Positions 1 to 9,085 of a DNA stretch of 64,000 nt are shown one piece after another. Within the stretch, counting starts at the first letter, position 1, and each line of letters starts with the position of its first letter. A program made the translations under genes and the position numbers. The stretch covers positions 558,001-622,000 of the forward strand of contig NZ_JACXAJ010000001.1 of NCBI RefSeq assembly GCF_014773225.1. The letters are read 5' to 3'. The DNA is from Pontibacter aquaedesilientis (GTDB lineage Bacteria > Bacteroidota > Bacteroidia > Cytophagales > Hymenobacteraceae). The notes beneath the pieces are model-generated. The model searched no databases. It saw only the letters and a list, made by a program, of their open reading frames with translations, and was not told the DNA's origin.

Positions 1-1253
1 CGGAACACCTGGAGCGTCTGGAAGAGGCCAAGAAGCGTGACCACCGCAAACTGGGCAAGGAACTGGAACTATTCGCCTTCTCCGATAAAGTAGGTATGGG
101 CCTGCCGCTCTGGCTGCCAAAGGGCACACTGCTGCGTGAGCGTTTAGAGCAGTTCATGCGGAAGGCGCAGGTTAAGGCAGGCTATCAGCCTGTGGTAACG
201 CCGCATATCGGTAGCAAAGAACTTTATATTACTTCTGGTCATTACGAGAAGTATGGTGCAGATTCTTTCCAGCCGATCAAGACGCCAAACGAGGGGGAGG
301 AGTTTTTCCTGAAGCCGATGAACTGTCCGCATCACTGCGAGATCTATAAAACACGTCCACGCTCTTATAAGGAGCTGCCGGTGCGTCTTGCTGAGTTTGG
401 TACAGTTTACCGTTACGAACAAAGCGGTGAGTTGCACGGTTTGACCCGTGTGCGTGGCTTTACGCAAGATGATGCGCACATCTTCTGCCGCCCGGACCAG
501 GTGAAAGAGGAGTTCAAAAAAGTAATTGATCTGGTGCTTTATGTGTTCAATGCCTTGGGCTTTGAAGACTTCACGGCGCAGATCTCCCTCCGCGACCCGG
601 ATAACAAGCAGAAGTACATTGGCGGTGACGAGGCCTGGGAAAAAGCGGAGAGCGCGATCATCGAGGCTGCCGAAGAGAAAGGCCTGCGCACTGTAACCGA
701 ACTGGGAGAGGCTGCGTTTTACGGACCTAAACTCGACTTTATGGTACGGGATGCCTTAGGCCGTAAGTGGCAGCTGGGAACTATTCAGGTAGATTACCAG
801 TTACCGGAACGCTTCCAGCTGGAGTATATCGGTGCTGATAATGCCAAGCATCGTCCTGTTATGATCCACCGTGCGCCATTTGGCTCACTGGAGCGTTTTG
901 TGGCGGTACTGATTGAGCATTGCGGCGGTAATTTCCCGCTTTGGCTGAGCCCGGAGCAGTTTGCCATCCTGCCGATCTCTGAAAAATATCAGGATTTTGC
1001 GCAGCAGGTATACGACCGCTTGCAACAAGAAGATATCCGCGGTTTTGTGGACAACCGAGACGAGAAGATCGGACGTAAAATACGCGATGCGGAAGTAGGC
1101 AAAGTGCCTTACATGCTGATCGTTGGAGAGAAGGAGCAGGAGAACGGTGCTGTGTCTGTACGCCGACACGGAGAAGGCGATTTGGGCACGATGACAGTAG
1201 ATGAATTCATTGCTTCATTCAAGTCGAAAGTTGCCGAGATGATCAACAATTAA
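1..1253 (+). CDS. thrS: Threonine--tRNA ligase, C-terminal part (5' end outside window)
   Basis: Charges tRNA-Thr with threonine. The reading frame is open from base 3 and begins [18 protein letters not shown], the linker that enters the class II catalytic core, so the TGS and editing domains lie upstream of the window. The core shows the class II motifs ([46 protein letters not shown]), including zinc-ligand Cys and His residues. It ends with an anticodon-binding domain ([30 protein letters not shown]). It is followed by infC-rpmI-rplT, the classical order. The first in-frame Met at 96 is internal and is not the true start. Confidence 0.97.
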   Translation, partial: EHLERLEEAKKRDHRKLGKELELFAFSDKVGMGLPLWLPKGTLLRERLEQFMRKAQVKAGYQPVVTPHIGSKELYITSGHYEKYGADSFQPIKTPNEGEEFFLKPMNCPHHCEIYKTRPRSYKELPVRLAEFGTVYRYEQSGELHGLTRVRGFTQDDAHIFCRPDQVKEEFKKVIDLVLYVFNALGFEDFTAQISLRDPDNKQKYIGGDEAWEKAESAIIEAAEEKGLRTVTELGEAAFYGPKLDFMVRDALGRKWQLGTIQVDYQLPERFQLEYIGADNAKHRPVMIHRAPFGSLERFVAVLIEHCGGNFPLWLSPEQFAILPISEKYQDFAQQVYDRLQQEDIRGFVDNRDEKIGRKIRDAEVGKVPYMLIVGEKEQENGAVSVRRHGEGDLGTMTVDEFIASFKSKVAEMINN

Positions 1254-1319
1254 GAAAAGATATTTTTTTCTTGATATAAAAATTGCGATATTCGCACCCT
1301 GATTGTAGAAACTAAATTT

Positions 1320-1336
1320 AAGGAGGTAAAACCATA
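1320..1336 (+). promoter_or_regulatory. Strong Shine-Dalgarno plus ATA start of infC
   Basis: The sequence aaggaggt at 1320-1327 is fully complementary to a 16S anti-SD core and sits 6 nt before ATA at 1334-1336. Strong SD sites are uncommon in Bacteroidota, whose ribosomes mostly ignore them, so this site with a non-canonical start probably makes infC translation responsive to IF-3 level. Confidence 0.7.
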
Positions 1337-1897
1337 GCTACGCCAAACAAGCGCTACATCCCACGCGGAAAAGTGGAGGAGCCATACAAAGTCAATGATA
1401 AAATAACTGCCAGAGAAGTCAGGTTAGTTGGTGACAATGTAGAGCAGGGGGTATTCTCGACAAGAGATGCTCAGAAAATAGCGAACGAGCAGAATCTTGA
1501 TCTTGTTGAGATTTCGCCGACTGCTAATCCACCGGTATGCCGTATTATCGACTACTCGAAATTCAAGTACGAGCAGAAGAAGAAAACCCGTGAGATGAAG
1601 GCCAAGGCTCAGAAAGTGGTAATCAAGGAGATCCGTTTCGGCCCTAACACAGATGATCACGATTTTGAGTTCAAGCTGAAGCACGCCAAGGCTTTCCTGG
1701 AGAGCGGTTTTAAGATAAAGTCGTATGTGCACTTTGTCGGAAGAACAATCGTGTTCAAGGAAAGAGGGGAAATCCTGCTTCTGAAATTCGCTCAGGCGCT
1801 TGAGGACATCGCCAAAGTAGAGCAGTTGCCTAAGTTGGAAGGAAAAAGAATGTTCCTGATCCTTTCTCCGAAAGTGGCTCCTCCTGCTAAAAAGTAA
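1334..1897 (+). CDS. infC: Translation initiation factor IF-3, predicted AUA start
   Basis: IF-3 binds the 30S subunit, discriminates initiator tRNA and start codons, and prevents premature 50S joining. The N-domain ([21 protein letters not shown]), the linker rich in Lys and the C-domain are all present. The first conventional start, GTG at 1373, would remove the conserved N-terminus. An in-frame ATA at 1334 ([18 protein letters not shown]) follows a full Shine-Dalgarno sequence (aaggaggt, 1320-1327) at 6-nt spacing and gives a 187-residue protein of normal family length. IF-3 genes in other bacteria use AUU, AUC or AUA starts that IF-3 itself disfavours, giving autoregulation. I infer the same here. 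Confidence 0.93.
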   Translation: MATPNKRYIPRGKVEEPYKVNDKITAREVRLVGDNVEQGVFSTRDAQKIANEQNLDLVEISPTANPPVCRIIDYSKFKYEQKKKTREMKAKAQKVVIKEIRFGPNTDDHDFEFKLKHAKAFLESGFKIKSYVHFVGRTIVFKERGEILLLKFAQALEDIAKVEQLPKLEGKRMFLILSPKVAPPAKK

Positions 1898-1920
1898 TTT
1901 GTTTAATTAATTATATACAC

Positions 1921-2115
1921 ATGCCAAAAGTTAAAACTAAATCTGGTGCAAAGAAGCGTTTTTCTTTGACAGGTACTGGCAAAATTAAGCGTAAGCACGC
2001 TTACAAAAGCCACATCCTGACCAAGAAGACGACGAAGCAGAAGCGCAATTTGACACACACTGGCCTTGTTAGCACTGCTGATATGGACAGAGTGAAGTTA
2101 ATGCTTCAAATCTAA
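1921..2115 (+). CDS. rpmI: 50S ribosomal protein bL35
   Basis: Small basic large-subunit protein of 64 residues, the usual length. The N-terminus [31 protein letters not shown] is typical of bL35. It starts 23 nt after infC and precedes rplT, in the conserved infC-rpmI-rplT order. Its expression is probably coupled to the operon and to any control by L20 in the gap before rplT. Confidence 0.97.
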   Translation: MPKVKTKSGAKKRFSLTGTGKIKRKHAYKSHILTKKTTKQKRNLTHTGLVSTADMDRVKLMLQI

Positions 2116-2159
2116 TTCATTGAATTAGAAGGTTAAATTTATTAGTACGAACCCGGTGT

Positions 2160-2190
2160 CTGGTTTATGAAAGATCACGATGATCACCAG
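2160..2190 (+). promoter_or_regulatory. Hairpin in the rpmI-rplT gap, candidate L20 control element
   Basis: CTGGT (2160-2164) can pair with ACCAG (2186-2190), enclosing GATCA (2173-2177) and TGATC (2181-2185), which form an inner hairpin with a 3-nt loop. It lies 20 nt before the rplT start. L20 represses its own operon by binding mRNA structures in other bacteria. A role here is inference. Confidence 0.35.
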
Positions 2191-2210
2191 CCGCTAAAAC
2201 TTTACAAGAA

Positions 2211-2555
2211 ATGCCTAGATCGGTAAACGTCGTTGCAGCACGACACAGAAGAAAAAAAATGATGAAAATGGCCAAAGGTTACTTTGGCCGTCGCAAGAAT
2301 GTCTGGACAGTTGCGAAAAACGCAATTGAAAAAGGTTTGCTTTATGCTTACCGCGACAGAAAAGCGAAAAAGAGAGATTTCCGCGCCCTTTGGATCCAGC
2401 GTATCAACGCAGGTGCACGTGAGCATGGCATGTCTTACTCACAGTTAATGGGCGCCCTTAAGAAGGCTAACATCGACCTGAACCGCAAAGTACTTGCTGA
2501 CCTGGCGATGAATCACCCGGAAGCTTTCAAAAGCATCGTTGAGAAAGTAAAGTAA
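2211..2555 (+). CDS. rplT: 50S ribosomal protein bL20
   Basis: Large-subunit assembly protein of 114 residues. It begins [30 protein letters not shown] and contains the conserved [20 protein letters not shown] and [12 protein letters not shown] segments. It is the last gene of infC-rpmI-rplT and is followed directly by a strong intrinsic terminator. Length and both domains (basic N-terminal helix and globular C-terminal domain) are complete. Confidence 0.97.
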   Translation: MPRSVNVVAARHRRKKMMKMAKGYFGRRKNVWTVAKNAIEKGLLYAYRDRKAKKRDFRALWIQRINAGAREHGMSYSQLMGALKKANIDLNRKVLADLAMNHPEAFKSIVEKVK

Positions 2556-2576
2556 TTTACTTCACATATATTACAG

Positions 2577-2607
2577 AAAAGGGCCTGACGCAAGTCAGGC
2601 CCTTTTT
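2577..2607 (+). terminator. Intrinsic terminator after rplT
   Basis: A perfect 9-bp stem, GGGCCTGAC (2581-2589) with GTCAGGCCC (2594-2602), encloses a GCAA loop. It is preceded by AAAA and followed by TTTTT. It closes the infC operon. Confidence 0.93.
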
Positions 2608-3031
2608 GCGTTTTAGGCCTATTTTGTACTTACGATCGGTAGTTGCTTAGTAAGAACACGTGATGCTTGCAGAAGCATCACCATCAGTAACCAGTTGGCA
2701 ATAGCTAAGACAGCACTGGAAGGCCATAGGTTGGAGAAAGTTGAAGAGGCTTTTGCATAGGACACCGAATTACGGTCTCTCTGACTGCTTGTTCAGGATA
2801 GCCTGACTCATGTCTAAAGATTCCAGTACCCATGATCCGGAATAGCCTGGAGGAAGTTTTAGGCTTTGCTTAGAGGTTTCGTCTGTGTGGAGGATGCAAA
2901 TGCAAGGGATGGGATAAGGCAGCTTCGAAAGCACGGCAGGCTGAAGGGCATGCAGGTTAAAATACAGGCTTTAATAATGGTAAGAGGTATAGAGAGGCGG
3001 GCGGATGACTATACCGGTGAAGTGTGTAAAC
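2608..3031. other. Non-coding stretch between rplT and the tRNA
   Basis: I see no supported gene here. The only notable structure is a perfect 8-bp hairpin, TGATGCTT (2661-2668) with AAGCATCA (2673-2680), with a GCAG loop and no T tract. One copy of the window-wide AGGTATA word lies near 2984. The stretch may be degenerated DNA or hold an unrecognised small RNA. Confidence 0.4.
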
Positions 3032-3062
3032 AAAAAAGCCCTGGAAGTTATCCAGGGCTTTG
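3032..3062 (-). terminator. Terminator of the tRNA-Met transcript
   Basis: Read on the - strand, AAAGCCCTGGA and TCCAGGGCTTTTTTG pair around a 5-nt loop. The T run lies directly downstream of the tRNA 3' end. Confidence 0.85.
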
Positions 3063-3136
3063 TAGCGGGGAGCAGAATCGAACTGCCGACCTCAGGGTTA
3101 TGAATCCTGCGCTCTAACCATCTGAGCTACCCCGCC
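3063..3136 (-). tRNA. tRNA-Met (CAT anticodon)
   Basis: The reverse complement folds into a full cloverleaf of 74 nt: acceptor GGCGGGG with CCCCGCT (G1-U72 wobble), D-arm GCTC/GAGC, anticodon loop TTCATAA, and T-arm GGCAG-TTCGATT-CTGCT. Discriminator A is at 3063 and CCA is not encoded. CAT can be elongator Met, initiator Met or Ile2. The G1-U72 pair and overall sequence suggest elongator Met, but this is not certain. The anticodon stem has a closing A-C mismatch. Confidence 0.95.
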
Positions 3137-3147
3137 GAATTGTGGTG

Positions 3148-3179
3148 CAAATATAAGGGGTAAGTTTTTAAAAAAGCAA
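3148..3179 (-). promoter_or_regulatory. Bacteroidota-type promoter of tRNA-Met
   Basis: On the - strand, TTG (3179-3177) is followed after 21 nt by TATATTTG (3155-3148), matching the Bacteroidota -33/-7 pattern TTTG and TAnnTTTG. The predicted start lies a few bases before the tRNA 5' end at 3136. Confidence 0.6.
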
Positions 3180-3271
3180 CTATTGATGCATAAAAAAATA
3201 TTTTATTTTCTGTATATTTAGCCAATGAGAAATTAATACTATACTTACTCAGTCACTTACGATACCCGATA

Positions 3272-3673
3272 ATGAAAGCTACAAAGACTAAATTTGTATG
3301 TGAGTACCCGGTCAACGCCTCTGCCAAGCTGCTATACCCTTATCTGAGTACGCCCAGCGGGCTTGCCCAGTGGTTTTGCGACGATGTGCTGGTGGACGAA
3401 GACAAGATCTTCAATTTTGCATGGGATGGACGCAGCCATTTTGCTGAAATGACCAGTCACCGGACTAACCGCTCTGTTCGCTTCCTGTTCCTCAACGACG
3501 ACAAAACCCATTCCTCCGATCCGTCCTACGTAGACTTTTCCATCGAGACGAGCGAGCTCACGCAGGAACAGTATCTCAAGGTGTCAGACTACTCTGAGGA
3601 GGATGATCTGGAGGAGCTCTCAGAGCTATGGGAGCATTTGATGCAAAAGCTGCGGGAAATAGTAGGAGGGTAA
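3272..3673 (+). CDS. START-like domain protein
   Basis: A 133-residue cytoplasmic protein resembling the START-like/AHSA1-type helix-grip family widespread in Bacteroidota: KFVCEYPVNASAKLLYPYLS, then LAQWFCDDV and VRFLFLND. This fold usually binds a hydrophobic ligand or client in a central cavity, but no ligand is known for this subfamily. No signal peptide is present, and the C-terminus ends in an acidic helix. It stands alone before the lptF/lptG-like gene with a 105-nt gap. The family call rests on sequence pattern only. Confidence 0.75.
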   Translation: MKATKTKFVCEYPVNASAKLLYPYLSTPSGLAQWFCDDVLVDEDKIFNFAWDGRSHFAEMTSHRTNRSVRFLFLNDDKTHSSDPSYVDFSIETSELTQEQYLKVSDYSEEDDLEELSELWEHLMQKLREIVGG

Positions 3674-3778
3674 TGCGTCTTCCGGGGCTAGTGCTTATCT
3701 TTGCACGATTATTGGATGCCTGGTGTTAAACTTTAAAACATTCGGGCACCTGTATCGCCCTCACGCCAGCAGGCTCAC

Positions 3779-5197
3779 ATGAAGAAACTAGATAAGCTTA
3801 TCATCCGGTCATTTGCCGGGCCTTTTTTGCTAACCTTTGCCGTAGTGGAGTTTATACTGCTTACACAGTATATGCTTAAGTACCTGGACGAGCTGGTAGG
3901 AAAAGACCTGGGCTCTGAGGTTTTTGCGGAACTATTGTTTTATTTCAGCATCAACATGGCGCCCATTGCGTTGCCACTCGCCGTGCTTCTTTCCGCCTTG
4001 ATGACCTTCGGCACGCTGGGGGAGCACCATGAACTAACCGCCATCAAGACTTCAGGTATAGCGCTGCCCCGCATTCTGCGCCCTGTTTCCTTCCTGGTTG
4101 TCTCCCTTGCTATCGGGGCTTTCTTTTTCAACAATTACGTTGTGCCAAAGGCCAATTTGAAGGCTTATAGCCTGCTCTGGGATATCAGACAGAAGAAACC
4201 GTCCATGAACTTCAAGGAAGGGGCCTTTTACAATGGATTGCCTGGGTATAGCATCAAGATCAATGAAAAGCTGAACGACGGAAAGTCGCTGCGCGACATC
4301 ATGATCTATGACCACTCGAAAGGCGGTAACAATACCACGGTGATCCTCGCAGACTCTGGTCGCATGTACACAGAGCATGATGACAATTACCTGGTGTTGG
4401 AGTTATTCAGGGGGCAAACCTATGTTGACCAAAACAATGGTGGCTTCCGGAACTCCTCAGAACAGTTTGTGCGGGAGAAGTTCGACGCCAGCAAGATCAT
4501 ATTTAGCTTATCCTCCTTTAATTTGGACAGAACGCGCGAAGAGTTGTTTTCGGACAACAAAATGATGAAAGACATCGATCAGCTGAATTCTGTCACGGAT
4601 TCGCTTCGCCGTTACAAGGCCCGGGAAACAGCCATGTATGCGCCCAACGTGGATCCTTTTTACATGTATTTCAAAGCGGACACGGGCGATGTGAAAAACG
4701 GGATAAAGTTCAATGAAAAGGTGCTGGAGAAAGAAAAGGAACTGGCACCGCTTAATGTCGATGTCCTGCTGGTAGCCTCAACGAAGGCCCGCAATGTGAA
4801 AAGCTTTACCTCCGGTTACCTGGAGCGTGTCAACACACTGGCTCGTGACGCCAACAATTACGAGATCGAAATATGGCGGAAGTATACCCAGTCTGCGGCT
4901 ATTATCATCATGTTTCTGATCGGGGCTCCGCTGGGTGCCATTATAAAAAAAGGCGGACTGGGCGTGCCTGTGATCATCTCCATTATCTTCTTCATCATCA
5001 TGTACGTGCTAGGCATACTAGGGGAGAAGTGGGCAAGGGAAGGACTTATACCGGTAAGCGTGGGTATGTGGGGGGCCAATGCCATCCTGTTCCCGATCGG
5101 TTTGTTTTTCCTGTATCAGGCACGTAACGATTCCAGCTTGCTGGAGGTAGATTTCTGGCGAAAGCTCATGACAAGACTAAGGAGAAACAAATTATAA
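3779..5197 (+). CDS. LptF/LptG (YjgP/YjgQ) family permease
   Basis: Inner-membrane component of the ABC exporter that lifts lipopolysaccharide from the inner membrane to the Lpt bridge. The 472-residue protein has three N-terminal membrane segments (starting LIIRSFAGPFLLTFAVVEF), a large periplasmic beta-jellyroll-like middle and three C-terminal membrane segments (AAIIIMFLIGAPLGAIIKKGG, VPVIISIIFFIIMYVLGI). GAPLGAIIKKGGLG is the usual family motif. Whether it is LptF or LptG cannot be decided, since Bacteroidota have two paralogs that may lie apart. The middle carries a longer insertion than in Proteobacteria, as is common in this phylum. Confidence 0.88.
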   Translation: MKKLDKLIIRSFAGPFLLTFAVVEFILLTQYMLKYLDELVGKDLGSEVFAELLFYFSINMAPIALPLAVLLSALMTFGTLGEHHELTAIKTSGIALPRILRPVSFLVVSLAIGAFFFNNYVVPKANLKAYSLLWDIRQKKPSMNFKEGAFYNGLPGYSIKINEKLNDGKSLRDIMIYDHSKGGNNTTVILADSGRMYTEHDDNYLVLELFRGQTYVDQNNGGFRNSSEQFVREKFDASKIIFSLSSFNLDRTREELFSDNKMMKDIDQLNSVTDSLRRYKARETAMYAPNVDPFYMYFKADTGDVKNGIKFNEKVLEKEKELAPLNVDVLLVASTKARNVKSFTSGYLERVNTLARDANNYEIEIWRKYTQSAAIIIMFLIGAPLGAIIKKGGLGVPVIISIIFFIIMYVLGILGEKWAREGLIPVSVGMWGANAILFPIGLFFLYQARNDSSLLEVDFWRKLMTRLRRNKL

Positions 5198-5227
5198 CGG
5201 GGCAGCTAAAGAAGAGTGTGCATTTTA

Positions 5228-5258
5228 TTTTTTAATATAGATAATTTGTATAACTTTG
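5228..5258 (+). promoter_or_regulatory. Candidate promoter of rpsO
   Basis: TAACTTTG at 5251-5258 matches the -7 consensus TAnnTTTG. The T-rich sequence 19 nt upstream (TTTT at 5228) is a weak -33 match. The gap to the rpsO ATG is 56 nt. Confidence 0.45.
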
Positions 5259-5314
5259 CGCCTTATACGGGGAACTATCCACTGAACATAACAGATTGAT
5301 ATTTTTTATACGCA

Positions 5315-5590
5315 ATGAAATTAACTACTGAAGCGAAACAAGAAATTTTTGAAAAGCACAGCATTAGCAAGTCTAAGACTGACACAGGTTCTTCCGAAGG
5401 CCAGATCGCGTTGTTCACTACACGCATTGCTGACTTGACTGAGCACCTCAAAATTCACAAGAAAGACTACGGTACCCGTCTAGGTCTTCTGAAGCTGGTA
5501 GGTAAAAGAAGAAGACTTCTTAACTACCTGATGAAAAACGACATTGAGCGATACAGAGCGATCATCAGCGAGCTTGGTATCAGAAAATAA
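5315..5590 (+). CDS. rpsO: 30S ribosomal protein uS15
   Basis: Small-subunit protein of 91 residues that binds 16S rRNA early in assembly. It shows the signature [32 protein letters not shown] and KRRRLLNYL. It lies upstream of pnp, as in many bacteria, but a clear terminator in between means most transcripts probably end before pnp. Confidence 0.97.
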   Translation: MKLTTEAKQEIFEKHSISKSKTDTGSSEGQIALFTTRIADLTEHLKIHKKDYGTRLGLLKLVGKRRRLLNYLMKNDIERYRAIISELGIRK

Positions 5591-5604
5591 GCTTATATTA
5601 AAGA

Positions 5605-5640
5605 ATTAGGGAATTTCTTACAGGGATTCCCTAATTTTTT
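5605..5640 (+). terminator. Terminator between rpsO and pnp
   Basis: ATTAGGGAAT (5605-5614) pairs perfectly with ATTCCCTAAT (5626-5635) and is followed by TTTTT. Confidence 0.85.
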
Positions 5641-5734
5641 CAGTACCATTCCTTTACTCCCTTCCCCTTGCCAGTACCTGACAGCGGCAGCAAACGGCAG
5701 CCCTGTTTTTTAGATGCACGAAAAAAAATTGACG

Positions 5735-7873
5735 ATGTCCTATAACGCAATAACCAAAACAATCTTTCTTCCGGATGGCCGGGAGATCACCATCGAAACT
5801 GGTAAACTAGCCAAGCAGGCTGACGGTTCTGTCGTAGTGAAAATGGGTACCACCATGCTACTGGCAGCCGTTGTTTCCAATAAAGAAGCCCGTGAAGGGG
5901 TTGACTTTTTGCCACTTTCTGTAGACTATCAGGAGAAATTTGCCTCTTCTGGCAAGATTCCTGGAGGTTTCCTGAAGAGAGAGGCCAGACTTTCTGACTA
6001 CGAAATCCTTATTTCGCGTCTGGTTGACCGTATCCTGCGACCAATGTTCCCGGGAGACTATCATGCCGAAACGCAAATGACTATACATATGATCTCTGCC
6101 GACGCTGAGATCATGCCGGATGCGCTGGCCGCTCTGGCAGCCTCTGCAGCCCTGGCTGTATCTGACATTCCTTTCAACGGACCTATTTCTGAGGTTCGTG
6201 TGGCCCGCATCGACGGTCAGTTTGTAATCAACCCGAAAGTGTCTGACCTGCGTAACGCAGACATCGACATGATCGTGGGTGGCTCCATCGACAGTGTTGC
6301 CATGGTGGAAGGCGAAATGAACGAGGTGTCTGAAGAGGAAATGCTGGAAGCAATTGCTTTCGCACACGAAGCCATCAAAGTACAGTGCCAGGCGCAGATG
6401 GAGCTTGCCGAAATGGTAGGCAAACTGCAGAAGCGCGAGTACTCACACGAAACGCACGATGACGAACTTCGTCAGAAGGTATACGCTGCCACTTACGACA
6501 AGGCTTTAGAAGTTGCCAAAAGAGGCAGAGCGAACAAGTCTGAGCGCAAGGAAGGCTTCGCCGCTGTATTGAACGAATTCGTGGAGTCACTGGGCGAGGA
6601 GCATGGTTACGACATGACCCTGATCAAAACTTACTACCATGATGTGGAGAAAGACGCTGTTCGTAACATGATCCTGAACGATCGTGTGCGTTTGGATGGC
6701 CGTCAATTGAACGAGATTCGCTCCATCTGGTCTGAAGTGAATTATCTGCCGGCTACGCACGGTTCTGCAGTGTTTACCCGTGGTGAAACACAGTCACTGA
6801 CTACGGTAACCCTGGGTACCAAACTGGACGAGCAGATGATCGACAGTGCGATGGTATCTGGTTACAACAAGTTCCTGCTGCACTATAACTTCCCAGCTTT
6901 CTCTACAGGCGAAGTGAAGCCAAACAGAGGTCCTGGACGTCGTGAGATTGGTCATGGTAACCTGGCCTTGAGGGCCTTGAAGAAAGTTCTTCCGCCGGAT
7001 GCTGAGAACCCGTACACTATCCGTATCGTTTCTGATATTCTGGAGTCAAACGGTTCGTCTTCTATGGCTACCGTATGTGCCGGCTCGCTGGCCCTGATGG
7101 ACGCTGGTGTACCTGTGAAGGACGCCGTTTCAGGTATAGCCATGGGTCTGATCACAGACGAAAGCACTGGCAAGTTCGCCGTTCTTTCTGACATCCTGGG
7201 CGACGAAGACCATCTGGGTGATATGGACTTCAAAGTAGCGGGTACCAGCAAAGGTATCACAGCCTGCCAGATGGACATCAAGGTACAAGGTTTGTCGCAC
7301 GACGTATTGAGCCAGGCACTAGCCCAGGCAAGAGAAGGTCGTCTGCATATCCTGGGCGAGATGAACAAGACAATTGCTGCTCCTAATGTAGATTACAAGC
7401 CGCATACGCCGAGATCATTCAACATGGTGATCGACAAGGAGTTCATCGGTGCCGTAATCGGACCAGGTGGTAAAGTGATCCAGCAGATCCAGAAGGACAC
7501 TGGCGCTACCATCATCATCGAGGAGAAGAACGAAAAGGGCCACGTAAACATCTTTGCAAGCGACCAGGACTCCATGAGCAGTGCTATCAGCAAAATCAAA
7601 GGTATAGTAGCGCAGCCTGAAGTAGGTGAGGTTTACATCGGCGTTGTGAAGTCAATTCAGCCATACGGTGCTTTCGTGGAGTTCATGCCAGGTAAAGACG
7701 GACTGTTGCATATCTCTGAGATCAAGCATGAGCGCTTAGAGACAATGGACGGTGTGTTGGAGATCGGCGAAGAAGTGAAAGTTAAACTCATCGATGTAGA
7801 TAAAAAGACAGGTAAGTTCAAGCTTTCCCGCAAGGCGATTCTGCCGAAGCCAGGCGCTGCCGAACAAAATTAA
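5735..7873 (+). CDS. pnp: Polyribonucleotide nucleotidyltransferase (PNPase)
   Basis: Phosphorolytic 3'-5' exoribonuclease of RNA turnover. Two RNase PH domains are visible (the second from about [19 protein letters not shown], with [15 protein letters not shown] and the active-site [18 protein letters not shown]), followed by a KH domain with the GXXG loop ([13 protein letters not shown]) and a C-terminal S1 domain ([33 protein letters not shown]). The start is set at ATG 5735 (MSYNAITKT), which fits family N-termini. ATG 5714 would add seven residues and cannot be excluded. The total is about 712 residues, the normal length. Confidence 0.96.
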   Translation: MSYNAITKTIFLPDGREITIETGKLAKQADGSVVVKMGTTMLLAAVVSNKEAREGVDFLPLSVDYQEKFASSGKIPGGFLKREARLSDYEILISRLVDRILRPMFPGDYHAETQMTIHMISADAEIMPDALAALAASAALAVSDIPFNGPISEVRVARIDGQFVINPKVSDLRNADIDMIVGGSIDSVAMVEGEMNEVSEEEMLEAIAFAHEAIKVQCQAQMELAEMVGKLQKREYSHETHDDELRQKVYAATYDKALEVAKRGRANKSERKEGFAAVLNEFVESLGEEHGYDMTLIKTYYHDVEKDAVRNMILNDRVRLDGRQLNEIRSIWSEVNYLPATHGSAVFTRGETQSLTTVTLGTKLDEQMIDSAMVSGYNKFLLHYNFPAFSTGEVKPNRGPGRREIGHGNLALRALKKVLPPDAENPYTIRIVSDILESNGSSSMATVCAGSLALMDAGVPVKDAVSGIAMGLITDESTGKFAVLSDILGDEDHLGDMDFKVAGTSKGITACQMDIKVQGLSHDVLSQALAQAREGRLHILGEMNKTIAAPNVDYKPHTPRSFNMVIDKEFIGAVIGPGGKVIQQIQKDTGATIIIEEKNEKGHVNIFASDQDSMSSAISKIKGIVAQPEVGEVYIGVVKSIQPYGAFVEFMPGKDGLLHISEIKHERLETMDGVLEIGEEVKVKLIDVDKKTGKFKLSRKAILPKPGAAEQN

Positions 7874-7886
7874 TCCTGACCATACA

Positions 7887-7942
7887 TACTCCTGATGCCC
7901 GATCCGTTTAAGGCGGAGTGGTGTCAGGAGTATTATGTTTTT
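7887..7942 (+). terminator. Terminator after pnp
   Basis: TACTCCTGA (7887-7895) pairs with TCAGGAGTA (7924-7932) with further pairing inside, then a T-rich tail (tgtttttc). Confidence 0.65.
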
Positions 7943-8065
7943 CTATTTACGATGCGCGTTCTTGATTTTATTCCTAAAATGTAAGAACTTTGCGCGATTT
8001 TCTGATGTTACCTGTCCGAGCCCGGAATTAAGATTTTTACATTTTTGCATATATAATATACTCTG

Positions 8066-8929
8066 ATGAGACAACTCAAGATAAGCAAACAGATCACCAA
8101 CCGCGAAAGCCAGTCGCTTGACAAATACCTGCAGGAGATTGGTAAAGTTGATTTGCTTACACCGGATGAGGAAGTGTCGCTGGCACAGAGAATCAAAGAG
8201 GGAGATCAGTTTGCGCTTGAGAAATTGACAAAAGCTAACCTGCGTTTCGTTGTATCGGTAGCTAAGCAGTACCAGAACCAGGGACTTTCCCTGGGCGACC
8301 TGATCAATGAAGGTAACCTGGGTCTGATTAAAGCAGCCAAGCGTTTTGACGAAACACGTGGTTTCAAATTCATCTCTTACGCCGTTTGGTGGATCCGTCA
8401 GTCAATCTTACAGGCTTTGGCGGAGCAGTCGCGTATTGTGCGCTTGCCTCTAAACCGTGTAGGTTCCCTGAACAAGATCTCTAAATCTTTCTCTGAACTG
8501 GAGCAGAAATTTGAGCGTGAGCCTTCGCCTGAGGAAATTGCAGAGGTACTGGAACTGACGACTGCCGAAGTGGTGGATACGCTTAAAATCTCAGGTCGCC
8601 ATGTGTCAGTGGATGCCCCGTTTGTGCAAGGCGAGGAAAACCGTCTGCTAGACGTGCTGGAAAACGAAGACGAAGAGTCTCCGGATACTGGTCTGATGAA
8701 TGACTCACTTCGCAAGGAGGTACAACGTGCACTTTCTACGCTTACCAAGCGCGAGGCAGATGTTATCACCCTTTACTTTGGTTTGAACGGCGAGCATTCC
8801 CTGACTCTGGAGGAGATCGGTGAGAAGTTCAACCTGACACGTGAGCGTGTGCGTCAGATCAAGGAGAAGGCGATCAGAAGACTGCGCCATACCTCCCGAA
8901 GTAAAGCATTGAAGCCTTATTTAGGTTAA
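8066..8929 (+). CDS. rpoD: Primary sigma factor RpoD/SigA
   Basis: Housekeeping sigma factor of 287 residues without region 1.1, as is standard for Bacteroidota (sigma-ABfr). It begins [28 protein letters not shown] (region 1.2). Region 2 contains [26 protein letters not shown] and [21 protein letters not shown]. Region 4 ends with [29 protein letters not shown], the -35-binding helix-turn-helix. This factor reads the TTTG/TAnnTTTG promoters listed elsewhere in the window. It is monocistronic, with its own terminator. Confidence 0.97.
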   Translation: MRQLKISKQITNRESQSLDKYLQEIGKVDLLTPDEEVSLAQRIKEGDQFALEKLTKANLRFVVSVAKQYQNQGLSLGDLINEGNLGLIKAAKRFDETRGFKFISYAVWWIRQSILQALAEQSRIVRLPLNRVGSLNKISKSFSELEQKFEREPSPEEIAEVLELTTAEVVDTLKISGRHVSVDAPFVQGEENRLLDVLENEDEESPDTGLMNDSLRKEVQRALSTLTKREADVITLYFGLNGEHSLTLEEIGEKFNLTRERVRQIKEKAIRRLRHTSRSKALKPYLG

Positions 8930-8950
8930 GTTAACCAAAATTATCTGGAG

Positions 8951-8981
8951 AAGCCCTGGCCTTGTGGTCGGGGCTTTTTTG
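8951..8981 (+). terminator. Terminator after rpoD
   Basis: AAGCCCTGGCC and GGTCGGGGCTT form an 11-bp stem with two G-U pairs, a TTGT loop and a TTTTTT tail. Confidence 0.85.
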
Positions 8982-9085
8982 TGTTGGTACATCCACTTGC
9001 ATGGAATTAACACGAGCAGTATGCTGGCAGAGGATCAGAAATTTTGTATACTTGCAACCAAATTTCGTTTTTGTTTCGAACACCC

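Noticed and set aside
2866..3117. An 83-codon + strand open frame between rplT and the START-like gene
   Set aside because: It runs through the terminator and the reverse complement of tRNA-Met, has no family resemblance and no start signal.
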